64,000 nucleotides of DNA from assembly GCA_030427705.1 (NCBI GenBank), contig JAUIBR010000011.1, positions 1-64,000 on the forward strand, read 5' to 3'. The translations under genes were made by a program, and so were the position numbers. This document shows positions 53,210 to 62,754 of the stretch, in pieces. Below the pieces are notes generated by a model. That model was given only the letters and a program-made list of their open reading frames with translations, was not told where the DNA came from and made no database searches. How positions within the stretch are numbered: position 1 is the stretch's first letter; each line of letters starts with the position of its first letter. This DNA is from a bacterium (GTDB taxonomy: Bacteria; Myxococcota_A; Bradymonadia; Bradymonadales; Bradymonadaceae).

Positions 53210-53896
53210 ATGCTTGTTCTCATTGTGGAAGACGACGACAGAGTCGCGCAGTTCCTGCATCGCGGGTTGCATGAAGAGGGACATACTGTCGACCGATGTG
53301 CCACCGGTGAAGAGGCGCTAAAACAAGGTCCAAGCCAGCCCTACAATGTGGTTCTTTTGGATTGGGCACTTCCGGACATGGACGGGGTTTCCGTCCTTCG
53401 TCGCTGGCGCGAAGCTGGTGTTACGGCGCCCGTCATCATGCTCACGGCACGTAGTGGAGTGGACGCGACCGTCCTTGCGCTGGACGCCGGTGCCGATGAC
53501 TACATCGAAAAACCGTTTAGCTTTGAAGAACTCTTGGCTCGAATGCGAGCACATGCACGACGAAGTGACACAAGTGGCGATGCCACGTCCGTACAGATTG
53601 GCGAGTCGATGATTGAACTGCGAAAGCGCGTCGTTCGCAGAGACGGCGTTGACCATGAGCTGACCGCGCGGGAGTTTGAATTGCTCGATCTCTTCCTCAA
53701 AAACCGCGGCGAAGTACTCAGCCGAAGCACCATCCTGGATAGGGTTTGGGGCATGTCGCATGACCCAACCACGAACGTTGTGGATGTCTATGTGCGCTAT
53801 CTGAGGTCGAAGCTCGACGGCGAGGACACCGAAGCATCGGTTATCGAGACTGTGCGCGGTCGAGGATACAGGCTGCGGCCCGAGGACGAGATTTGA
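53210..53896 (+). CDS. OmpR/PhoB-type response regulator
   Basis: The ATG at 53210 gives the normal N-terminus MLVLIVEDDDRVA; longer starts (GTG at 53138, ATG at 53144) overlap or touch the pump gene and are possible. The 228-aa product has a receiver domain with acidic Asp8/Asp9, phospho-acceptor Asp51 in LLDWALPDMDG, and a Lys in EKPF. A winged-helix DNA-binding domain of about 95 residues follows (ELTAREFELLDLFLKNRGEV, RYLRSKLDG). It most likely controls the efflux operon in which it lies, in response to the adjoining kinase. Confidence 0.93.
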   Translation: MLVLIVEDDDRVAQFLHRGLHEEGHTVDRCATGEEALKQGPSQPYNVVLLDWALPDMDGVSVLRRWREAGVTAPVIMLTARSGVDATVLALDAGADDYIEKPFSFEELLARMRAHARRSDTSGDATSVQIGESMIELRKRVVRRDGVDHELTAREFELLDLFLKNRGEVLSRSTILDRVWGMSHDPTTNVVDVYVRYLRSKLDGEDTEASVIETVRGRGYRLRPEDEI

Positions 53897-55281
53897 GTTC
53901 GACCCCGACCCTACGCTCACTGATCGCAAGGCGAATCGGCGTTGTGTTCACCATTTCGGTCGTCTTGTTCACGATCGTGGTGGGAGTCGTTGTGCATTGG
54001 CAGGTGCACGAGCAGACCGACACAATGTTGTTGCAGCTGGCTCAAACCGAAGCAGACGGCGTCTTAAGCGAGTTTGATGATGGCGTCCATGTCCACGATA
54101 CCGCCCTACGACTACCGTCTTTGAGCTCGCCGGCCGTTGAAAAGTTCTCGATCGCATATCTTCCAAAAGACCTTCACGTCCTGGCTTCGACTTCAAACTT
54201 CACGGCTCACGAACTGCCCGAGGTTTGGCGGCTTGGTCTTGAGAATGTAGGAGATTCGAAGGTTTTCGACGACGACCATACGGGGCCCGAGCCGCTGCGG
54301 ATCGGAGCAGTCACCGCCCGCGCACCTAACGGCCAGATTTTGGTTTTCGCGACTGCTGTTCCTCACAACGTGATCGACACTGCGGTACGGCAAACCATCC
54401 TCCTTATCGCGCTCCTGGCCGCAGCGATGCTGGCCGCAATGTTGGTCGCATCAAACCTGGTTGCACGACGCATTACAGAAGATCTTCAAGAACTCAGCGG
54501 CAAATGTGTTGAGCTTCGCGATGCCCCCGAACAGCTCGAGAAATGGCTTGAGAGCTTCGATTCATCTCAACGATCCACCGCCGAGACCGAGGCGTTGGCA
54601 AGCACTATTCATGCACTGGTCGCGCGACTTCAGCGGCTTGTCGATGTGCAAAATCGGTTTGTCGCGGAGGCCTCGCATGAGTTGCGGACACCATTGACTG
54701 CACTCAAGGGCGAGCTGGAGTTGGCGCTTCGTCGCGAGCGTGATCCGGAAGCGTACCGGGAGTTCATTCAGAACGCGCAGATCGATGCCGAAAGATTGGC
54801 AAGTCTGGCCGAGCATCTACTGGAAGCAGCGAGGTCTCGAGTAGAAGAACTGCAGCCGGAAGAGGTGGTTCTGAAAGAGGCCCTGCAGGAGGCCGTCGGG
54901 CGGAACGCACATGCGCTGAGCGACGCACAGATTGATGTGCACCTACACACGGATGACTCCATCGTTTGCGCCGACACGATCGCCACAGCCCGTGTTCTGG
55001 ACAATCTCATTGGAAATGCCGCCAGACACAGCCGTGCTCAGAACCTGACCATTGGCTGTAAGGACGGCGTCGTTACGATTCAGGATGATGGCAGGGGTAT
55101 CTCGTCCGACGTGCAGGATGACCTTTTTGCACCGTTCGCACATCGCACTGGCAATGGCCACGGGCTCGGGCTGTTCATCGCAGCACGGTTAATGGAGAAA
55201 CAACGCGGCCAGCTTGAATTGGAGGCTGGCGAAGGAACGTCTTGGCGATTGGTGTTTCCACCCCGCAATACGCCTGCCTAG
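53893..55281 (+). CDS. Sensor histidine kinase of the metal-efflux operon
   Basis: The TTG at 53893 overlaps the regulator stop (TTGA). The 462-aa protein has a helix at about 13-35, a periplasmic sensor domain of about 130 residues, a second helix (about 168-190), HAMP-like residues and then HisKA with His262 in ASHELRTPL. The ATPase domain has DNLIGNAARHS (N box), DDGRGI and GLGLFIA. The periplasmic domain has two clustered His (VHVHD) that could bind metal. It pairs with the upstream response regulator, as in CzcS/CusS systems. The stop shares a CTAG with the convergent gene. Confidence 0.93.
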   Translation: MSSTPTLRSLIARRIGVVFTISVVLFTIVVGVVVHWQVHEQTDTMLLQLAQTEADGVLSEFDDGVHVHDTALRLPSLSSPAVEKFSIAYLPKDLHVLASTSNFTAHELPEVWRLGLENVGDSKVFDDDHTGPEPLRIGAVTARAPNGQILVFATAVPHNVIDTAVRQTILLIALLAAAMLAAMLVASNLVARRITEDLQELSGKCVELRDAPEQLEKWLESFDSSQRSTAETEALASTIHALVARLQRLVDVQNRFVAEASHELRTPLTALKGELELALRRERDPEAYREFIQNAQIDAERLASLAEHLLEAARSRVEELQPEEVVLKEALQEAVGRNAHALSDAQIDVHLHTDDSIVCADTIATARVLDNLIGNAARHSRAQNLTIGCKDGVVTIQDDGRGISSDVQDDLFAPFAHRTGNGHGLGLFIAARLMEKQRGQLELEAGEGTSWRLVFPPRNTPA

Positions 55282-57423
55282 TGCTCAAATCCGCTACCCC
55301 CAATGAACTCACGCAAGAGCGACGTGCGTGGGACGTGGTCGGGGTAGATCGAAACGAAATTGCTGATGAGGTGAAGCAGACGGTTCGCGGTAGTGTAGGC
55401 CTCGTGCCCCATCGGAACCTCAAGCAGATAACGTTCTGCATAGACCTTCAGCACGGCTATTTCATAAATGAGTGACGAGTCGAACACAGCGTCAGCATGC
55501 TGTTGATACGAAGATGTTAACGCGCTCCCCGGCACGAACTGACGGCCAACGCATGATGGTGTCGGCTGCTGGCGCGCTGCGTCCATGGCGGTCGCGCACA
55601 ATACGACGCAGCAGGCGCACGTCCGAGACATGTACGCGGCTCAACGCGTCGAATGGCAGCTGTGTAAGCGGGCAGACGAAGATGCGATACGCAGCATCGG
55701 GCTCCAGTGAGTCGACCATGACCGGATTCAGGCCGTGAATGCCCTCCAACAAGAGCACGTCGGAATCACCAAGTTGAATGACGTGGCCACCATCCAAGAC
55801 GCTCTTACCGTTGACGAAGTCGTAGCGCGGCGTTTGCACACATTCGCCAGCGGTGATGCGGCTTAAGTGGTCCTCAAGCAACGCCAGCTGCAGGGCAAAA
55901 ATCGACTCGTAATCATACTCGCCATCTTCGTCCAGCGGGGTCTCGTCGCGATTGCAGTAGTAGTCATCCAGACCAAGCTCAAACGGCGTAATCCCGTTCA
56001 CCTGAAGCTGTACTTTAAGGCGTCGAATAAAGGTCGATTTACCGGACGAGCTTGGACCCGCGACGGCGACGACCTTGACTTGGCCCCGACGGGCTGCGAT
56101 TTCGTCTGCGATTCGCCCAATTCGCTTCTCCTGGAAGCCCTCACTGACGCGGATAATCTGCGAGACGTCGCCTGTGATACACGCGTTGTTAAACTCCCCG
56201 ACACTGCCGATACCGACCGCATTTAGCCACCGATGTTGACGCTGAACCGTGGTGTCGGTTTGGCGATAGGTGGACACCGCGACACGACCCGTTTCGGTGT
56301 CTGTGCGTTCAAATTGTTCGGGTTCGCTGGACACGGCATGGCGGCCTTCTTTGCCATAAATCAGCAGCATCACATCGCCGTCATAGACGAGTTTGGAGCG
56401 TCCAATCAGACCGGTTGACGGCAATAGCGGACCAGGGCTCGCGACGAAGAGCTCGCCATAGGCGACCATTTTTACAAGGCCCGAACGCGACACCGACAAC
56501 TGATGTGCCGCGTCGTGCCAGCCGCGGTTTTGGAAGAGGTCCCGGGCTTCAGTGACCGAGATAAACTCCTCAACAAGCGGTACGTCGTTCGCGACAAGCT
56601 CCTGCATTTTCTCGTCGATCGCGGCGGCGATGATGGATACGTCGACACCATTTGCCTCGATCTCGACGCGCTGCGCGAAGCCGATGGAGTGCGATAGTCG
56701 AGGCTGCAAGGTTGGGTCGAATTGATGCGCAGCCTCTAAAAGCAGCAGCGCTTGTGAGCGCCGATAGAAGCGTTGTCCATCCAAGGTCGCCGTCGTAAGC
56801 GGCTCCACATGGCACGGGGTAGAGATCTTCGTCGTCAGCGACACCGCTTTCCGATCCAGCAAGGCGGCGACCACCAGGTGGTCGTCCACGCGTTCGGGCA
56901 GGATCCGGTTGGCGGGTGTGTCCATGTTCACATGAAGCGTCGCACCGCCGACGTGGACCGTAATCTCTTTCTGTCGAGTCCCAACGGTGCGCAACATCAT
57001 CGTCGGCGCATCCGTGAACATCTCGCCCTCACCGATCAAAACCCGAAGCGCTTTGAGCGCGACTTCTGGGGCTTCTTCACAAACGCATTGCCATTGGTCG
57101 GGCGTCAATTTTCCCAGCCGTGCCTCGTCGACGGCAACGACCGACGCGTCAAGCTGACCGCCAGGTTGGCGTTTGGCCAATCCACCGACGATGTCACCGG
57201 GTTCGAGTTTGATGAGTGGGTTGCCGGCGCGCGAAACTTGGACACTGCCCGATACCACGATGAACGTTGGGCCGTGGCCTTCGCCTTGATTCACCAAGAC
57301 CTCGCCAGCCTTGGCCTGCACGGGCTCAAAGTAGGCGAGCAATCTGTCGAGTTTATCGTCCCCAAGCTGCACTCTGAGCAGGCTTGAGTAGGGGATGTCT
57401 TCCGCGCTTAGTGGACGTTCCAC
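55278..57423 (-). pseudogene. cNMP-binding/nucleoside-kinase fusion with frameshift
   Basis: The frame opens with a GTG at 57423. The first 638 codons encode, in order, a cyclic-nucleotide-binding-like domain (about 30-110), a TGS/ThrRS-N-terminal-like region (about 150-300) and a uridine-kinase/phosphoribulokinase domain. That domain carries P-loop GPSSSGKST (Gly456-Lys462) and LGLDDYYCNRDETP. The frame then stops at 55492. The missing C-terminus, starting YQQHADAVFDSSL and ending 76 residues later at the convergent gene, continues in another frame. Between NIF and YQQ there is a single extra G (55509) in the place where NIFPYQ would be expected, consistent with loss of two C bases. A real frameshift or a sequencing error is equally possible. 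Repaired length is about 715 aa. Confidence 0.8.
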
Positions 57424-57597
57424 GTGAGTCTCGGGCTGAGTTCCAATCGAGTAGGCAGTTTCGAACCTCCGCTGAGTTTCCGCAACTGTTGATGTCAGCC
57501 CTTACGCATACCTAACAGTTCCTAACACTCGAGGCGCATGTGTTGAGGTGTAGGTGTTCGAATTGCAGAGTTCTCCCGTGACGAACAGGAGACTAAA

Positions 57598-59211
57598 ATG
57601 AACATCAGCAAGCTAATGATCGCGCTCGTCTTTCTAGGCGTTCTGGGCAACTACGGATGCGCTGAACACGATCTTCAATCCTCAGAATCAGAAGACGTTG
57701 TTGCGCCAAACAATGGTGACGAACACGACGACTTCGACCCATGGGACCGCGGAGACCGTGATGAGCCCAACCAGGATGATCAAGATGACACCCCCGAACC
57801 TGAGCCAATGTTCGGGCCAACGTGTTCGGAAGATGCTGGAGACGGTTGGCGATGCGGAGGCGACGAAATCGAAGGTTCGGACCCCGACACGCTCTATATG
57901 TGTAACGGTGAGGGCCCGGCAGGCCTTGGCCAGAACTGTGGATCAGGGTGTGTAGAAACCCACGACGGAACCGACCACCATTGCCAACCCGACGTCGCGA
58001 TCTGTGACAGCGACGCGAAGACCGGCTATTACTGCGCTGGTGACAAAGTCACCGGCGGCACCGAGGGTACGTTGTACTTCTGCCAGGGACCGGGAATGGC
58101 GATGCCCTCCGAGGTCTGCGACGAGGGCTGCATCGTCGCTCCGGCCGGGCAGGATGATCACTGCGCGGCCATGTCAGCAACCTGCGATTCAGACGCCAAA
58201 GTGGGAGACTACTGTGCGGGCGAAAAGGTCTCCGGCGGTGAACCTGGGACACTCTATCGGTGTGACGGACCAGGAACCGCGCGTGTCAAAGAGCGTTGCG
58301 CAAATGGTTGTGTCGTCGCACCACCAGGCAGCGACGACTACTGCCGCGCATCCGTGACATGCACTGCTGATGCAAACACAGGAGACTACTGCGGCGGAAA
58401 CAAGGTAAGTGGCGGGAAGGCCAACACGCTCTATCGATGTAATGGACCTGGCTCGGCGACCAACCCCCGCGCCTGCAGTAACGGATGCGTCGTGGCCCCG
58501 CCCGGCCAGAACGACTACTGCGCTTCATCTCAAACTGCGACCTGCGGAGCGACCGCCAAAACTGGCTATTATTGCAACGGGTCGAAGGTCAGCGGTGGCA
58601 AGGCCAACACGCTATACTACTGCGACGGACCTGGACCTGCCGCGGTCGCGCAAGCCTGCTCTAGCTCTTGCGTTGTGGCGCCCGCTGGGCAAGACGACTA
58701 TTGCCAGGGCAGCTCGAACTCAACCTATAATCTGCCTTACAAGTGCAACACGACACTGACCTGCTCCAACGGCAACAATACCAGCAGTCACACAGGTACG
58801 GACCGATATGCATACGACTTCGCGATGCCCGTAGGAACCTCGGTTCGAGCCATGCGCGGCGGCACCGTTCATCGCGTGCGTAACGTCTCGCCGCCAGGCA
58901 GCCGATGCTACAACGGTGGTGGGTCGAGCTGCGCGAACTACGCCAACACCGTAGAGGTCCGACACTCAGACGGCACAATCGGTCTGTACATGCACTTATC
59001 CAGAATCTCCGTGTCGAATGGCCAGCGGATCAACCAAGGTCAGGAAGTCGGTAAGTCGGGCAACTCCGGTTGGTCGACTGGCCCTCACACACATGTGCAG
59101 GTGCAATCGAATTGCGGAATCTGGTGGTGCCAGTCCAAACCTTTCCGATTCGGAGAGCGCTCCAGCATCTCGGCCGGTTCTAGAGTCACATCAAAGAACT
59201 CGTGCCCTTGA
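57598..59211 (+). CDS. M23 peptidase with five Cys-rich repeats
   Basis: The 537-aa protein has a lipoprotein-like signal (Cys 21 after NYG) and an AGGAG ribosome-binding site. An acidic Asp-rich linker is followed by five repeats of about 55 residues (about 76-375). Each repeat has a YYCAGDKVTGG or similar start, a TLYxC-x-GPG centre and a GC-VVAPxGQDDYC end. The C-terminus is a LytM/M23 domain with HTGTDRYAYDFAMPVG and the HTHVQVQ zinc motif (His-x-His). It should cleave peptidoglycan cross-links, its own or those of prey, and the repeats probably target it to a surface. The region 57424-57597 before it holds only CCTAACA direct repeats. Confidence 0.9.
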   Translation: MNISKLMIALVFLGVLGNYGCAEHDLQSSESEDVVAPNNGDEHDDFDPWDRGDRDEPNQDDQDDTPEPEPMFGPTCSEDAGDGWRCGGDEIEGSDPDTLYMCNGEGPAGLGQNCGSGCVETHDGTDHHCQPDVAICDSDAKTGYYCAGDKVTGGTEGTLYFCQGPGMAMPSEVCDEGCIVAPAGQDDHCAAMSATCDSDAKVGDYCAGEKVSGGEPGTLYRCDGPGTARVKERCANGCVVAPPGSDDYCRASVTCTADANTGDYCGGNKVSGGKANTLYRCNGPGSATNPRACSNGCVVAPPGQNDYCASSQTATCGATAKTGYYCNGSKVSGGKANTLYYCDGPGPAAVAQACSSSCVVAPAGQDDYCQGSSNSTYNLPYKCNTTLTCSNGNNTSSHTGTDRYAYDFAMPVGTSVRAMRGGTVHRVRNVSPPGSRCYNGGGSSCANYANTVEVRHSDGTIGLYMHLSRISVSNGQRINQGQEVGKSGNSGWSTGPHTHVQVQSNCGIWWCQSKPFRFGERSSISAGSRVTSKNSCP

Positions 59212-59274
59212 AGCGAACTAGCTCCGAGTTAACGCTCGGTGACAGGCCGGCAGCGCTGCGATATCTTGGCCGCT

Positions 59275-62200
59275 ATGTCAGAAGACGTCAGAGTGGCGCT
59301 GACCGAAGAGCTCGCCGAGTCTTACGAAATCGGCGAGCTGGTTGGCCAAGGTGGTTACGGCCTTGTGTTTGTCGCGACGCATTTGCGGACGCAGCGAAAG
59401 GTTGCGATCAAAGCGCTGAACCGTGCGCGCATCGCGCCCGAAGCTGCTGAGCGGGAGTTCTCGCGTTTTGCGCGTGAGACGAAGCTCGTCGCGCAGCTAC
59501 GTCACCCCAATATCGTGGACATTCTGGACTCTGGAGAGCTTGACGACGGCACACCATACCAGGTGCTTCGCTATGTGGATGGTGTCTCGCTGGGCGAACT
59601 CTTGCGTAAGGGCGACGTGCTCACGCCGCTCGAAGCCAAACGTGTGATGTCGCAAGTGCTGGATGCGCTGGCGTGCGCTCATGCCGCTGGTGTCGTCCAC
59701 CGCGACCTGAAGCCCGACAATATCATGATCACCCAGACCGGAGTGTTGTTGAACGCCGTGGTCTTGGACTTCGGTATCGCGACGGTAATGCCACAGCGCC
59801 AAGGCGCGGATTTCAACGCGATCACGGTCACCGGACTCGTGGCAGGAACCCCTCGCTACATCGCACCGGAACAACTCCAAGATGAAAAGGCGACGGGGCG
59901 CTCCGACCTCTATTCGTGGGCGCTTGTATTCGCAGAAGCTCTGACTGGCGTGCCCGTCTTTGAAGGCGACAATGGGCCGCAACTTATCGCTCAGCAACTC
60001 TCGGCCAACCCGGTGAAGTTGACCGAATCTGTCGTGAAATCGGGGTTCGGAGTCGTCCTTGAGAAGGCGCTCCAGAAGGACCCAAACCTGCGCTACCAGA
60101 CCGCCGCTGATGCGCTGGCCGACTTAGCAAGATGTACTCCGGTAGACCGTGCCGAGGTTACCCAGGAGATCCGAACCGCAGACGACACGACCGAGAACTT
60201 CGTCGAGGTTCCAACGATTCAGCTCTCGAAACTCCCGTTGTTCGTGGGTCGCGAGGATGAACTATGCAAGATATTGGCATTATTAAACGAGGTAAGCCTG
60301 ATCACCCTGGCCGGGTTTGGTGGGGTCGGAAAGTCGCGTACGGCACGCGAGGCTGTCGGACGCGCCGGCGTTCCCGTTGTGGAGCTGTTTCTTGCGCAGA
60401 CAGATGGTGATGCCACACCGGCTGAACTACTCAGCGAGCAATTGAACCACGGTAAGCTCAATGGGTTAAAGGAGCGCCTGAACGCTTTCGATGGATGGAT
60501 TCTGGTCGACAATGCTGAGCACCTGCTCGATGACGTTCGGCAGCTTGTTCAAGAATATCCCGCGCACTACATCGTGACGTCCCAGGTGCCGCTTGAAATC
60601 CCGGGTGAGACGGTCGTCGAACTCCAACCGCTGCAACAAGAAGAGGCCTTCGAACTGCTGTTAGCGAGAGCAAAAGCTACCGAAGCTGAGGTCGATCGTG
60701 ACACAGCCTTGCAGCTTGTGGACGCGCTCGACTGTGTACCGCTCGCCATCGAATTGGCTGCAACTCGGGCTAGCGTGTTGAGCTGGCAGCAGCTGGTGAG
60801 TCGCGTCCAGGATTCAAACAAAATCTTGAGCGGAAGCACGCAGCAGCATCAAGGGCTCGAGAGCACCTTGGGCTGGTCTTGGGAGTCGTTTGGCGACGAC
60901 GAGCGCGCCTTGATGAAAGTGCTCTCTGCCAGGGCGGCACCCATCGCTCCCGAGGTCATCGAAGCGATGTATCCGGAGTTTGATACTGTGGCTGCCGCTG
61001 TTGTTCTGCGGCGTTATGGTTGGTTGTTAGGTGAAGACACAAAATATGGCACGCGCTGGTCAACGCTTGCGATCATGCGCCGCTTTGTGCTGGCACGAAT
61101 GGACGACGCGTTTCGAACTGATTACGAAGGGCGCGTCGTCACATGGTGCAAATCCAACATCGAGTCCAGCCCAGGTGATTGGGCTCCGTTTGTGGTCGAG
61201 GGGCTCATTGCAGCCAACATCTTGTTGGAGACCGACCCCGCGCTCGCGGCGAGGATTCTGACGAAGCTCTTTTATGGGAGCTACGGTACGCCGCAATTCG
61301 AACAGGTCATCCAGCTCTCCGAGACCATCTTGAACCAGATGAGTCCGGAGACGAACCCAATCGCGTGGGCGGCCCTCGCGTCACTCTTATCCAAGGGGTT
61401 GCTAAACGTCTCGCGCTTGTCCAAGGCTGCTGAATGGGCCAGCGCAGCTGCGGCCGTTGAGGGCTTGGACCTCAAGACCGAACTTCAGGCGCGGACGCAG
61501 CTAGCGTTGACCTTGGGAGACCAAAGCAAACGCACCGAGACGGTTGAAGAGTACGAACGCATCGAAGCATTACTCAGCCAGATAGAACCCGATAAGTCGA
61601 TGGTGGGTCAGCTTCTAAATATCGGAACCTTGGGACTGCTCCTTGGACGCTACGAGCGGGCGCGCGAGCTTGGCGAGCTGATGATCGAGATTGGCCGGCA
61701 AGTTGGAAACGCGGACATGCAGGCGCGCGGATGGAAGCAGGTGGCCTATGCCTCGTATCACTGTGGTGACTATGTTCTGGCGAACGCAAACCTCGAGAAC
61801 GTGCGACGCCTTTCGAACCTGCGCCACGCCCACGACTTGGTCACGACCAGCGGAAGCCTTGCGCCCCTGATCAAGATGCAGCTTGGAGAAGTCGACGCGG
61901 CCATGGAAGACCTTGCGCGCCTCTGGGAGGATTCCGTCGCACAGGGATTCACGGGACTTGAGTTCTACGCGCTGATTGGGCTGTACGAATGTGCGAGCCT
62001 CAAAGGTGATGACGCCGCAACCTACCTTGAGCAAGCGATGCAATCGGCGCGTCAGCAAGAGTCCGTGAAATCGACAACACACTGTTTCTTCCTGCAGGCG
62101 ATTGAGTCGATCCTTTCGCGCGACTGGGCCGAGGCAGCTGACCGACTGGACAGGCTGAAAGCGAGCCCCACGCCAGTTGATCCGAAGCTTTGGAACGAGC

Positions 62201-62754
62201 TTATCGGGGCGTTCGAGTGGTTGGTCGAAATGCTGCAGGGCGAATCGTCTGTACCCTTGCAACATTGGTCAGGTCGGTTGGCCGCGGCAATATCTGGTTC
62301 CATCCAGAGCAACGATCTTTCGGAGCTTGAGACCTTCATCGCGACCTCGTCAGACCCCTCCAATTTCTCGGTCCCTGGGTTCTTCTTTGTGCGGCTCGAC
62401 GACATCGCTCGCCGCATCGCGCAACGGCTGAGCTCGGAAAACACCCTGACCGTTCAACGCGACGGCGCATGGTTCAGTCTCAACGACCAACCGCGTGTTG
62501 ACATGCGTCGTCGTGGGGCTGCGAAACGTATTCTCGTCTACCTGGCTGAGCGCGGCACAGGCGCCGACCCAGCGGAAGCATCGGATTTGGTGGAAGCGGG
62601 ATGGCCGGATGAAATCATCACGTACGACGCAGCTATGGCCCGTGTCTACACGACGCTGAACCGCATGCGTGCCCTTGGGTTGGAAGACGCCATCATCACC
62701 GTTGATGAGGGCTATGCGCTGAATCCTGAGTTCAAGGTCGGCCTGGTAGATTAG
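59275..62754 (+). CDS. Ser/Thr kinase-STAND-TPR signalling protein with C-terminal winged helix
   Basis: The ATG at 59275 is the likely start (1159 aa). Domains in order are a protein kinase (about 20-300), a P-loop NTPase, a helical repeat region and a C-terminal domain. The kinase has glycine loop LVGQGGYGLV, VAIK, catalytic HRDLKPDN (His142, Asp144) and DFGIAT. The NTPase starts with LFVGREDEL, with P-loop GFGGVGKS at 347-354. The TPR-like helical region spans about 620-1040. The last 100 residues (RRRGAAKRILVYLAERG, ARVYTTLNRMRALG) read like a winged-helix or transcriptional-activator domain. STAND proteins act as switches that oligomerise on a trigger. A kinase-linked one with a DNA-binding tail suggests phosphorylation-controlled transcription. 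Confidence 0.88.
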   Translation: MSEDVRVALTEELAESYEIGELVGQGGYGLVFVATHLRTQRKVAIKALNRARIAPEAAEREFSRFARETKLVAQLRHPNIVDILDSGELDDGTPYQVLRYVDGVSLGELLRKGDVLTPLEAKRVMSQVLDALACAHAAGVVHRDLKPDNIMITQTGVLLNAVVLDFGIATVMPQRQGADFNAITVTGLVAGTPRYIAPEQLQDEKATGRSDLYSWALVFAEALTGVPVFEGDNGPQLIAQQLSANPVKLTESVVKSGFGVVLEKALQKDPNLRYQTAADALADLARCTPVDRAEVTQEIRTADDTTENFVEVPTIQLSKLPLFVGREDELCKILALLNEVSLITLAGFGGVGKSRTAREAVGRAGVPVVELFLAQTDGDATPAELLSEQLNHGKLNGLKERLNAFDGWILVDNAEHLLDDVRQLVQEYPAHYIVTSQVPLEIPGETVVELQPLQQEEAFELLLARAKATEAEVDRDTALQLVDALDCVPLAIELAATRASVLSWQQLVSRVQDSNKILSGSTQQHQGLESTLGWSWESFGDDERALMKVLSARAAPIAPEVIEAMYPEFDTVAAAVVLRRYGWLLGEDTKYGTRWSTLAIMRRFVLARMDDAFRTDYEGRVVTWCKSNIESSPGDWAPFVVEGLIAANILLETDPALAARILTKLFYGSYGTPQFEQVIQLSETILNQMSPETNPIAWAALASLLSKGLLNVSRLSKAAEWASAAAAVEGLDLKTELQARTQLALTLGDQSKRTETVEEYERIEALLSQIEPDKSMVGQLLNIGTLGLLLGRYERARELGELMIEIGRQVGNADMQARGWKQVAYASYHCGDYVLANANLENVRRLSNLRHAHDLVTTSGSLAPLIKMQLGEVDAAMEDLARLWEDSVAQGFTGLEFYALIGLYECASLKGDDAATYLEQAMQSARQQESVKSTTHCFFLQAIESILSRDWAEAADRLDRLKASPTPVDPKLWNELIGAFEWLVEMLQGESSVPLQHWSGRLAAAISGSIQSNDLSELETFIATSSDPSNFSVPGFFFVRLDDIARRIAQRLSSENTLTVQRDGAWFSLNDQPRVDMRRRGAAKRILVYLAERGTGADPAEASDLVEAGWPDEIITYDAAMARVYTTLNRMRALGLEDAIITVDEGYALNPEFKVGLVD

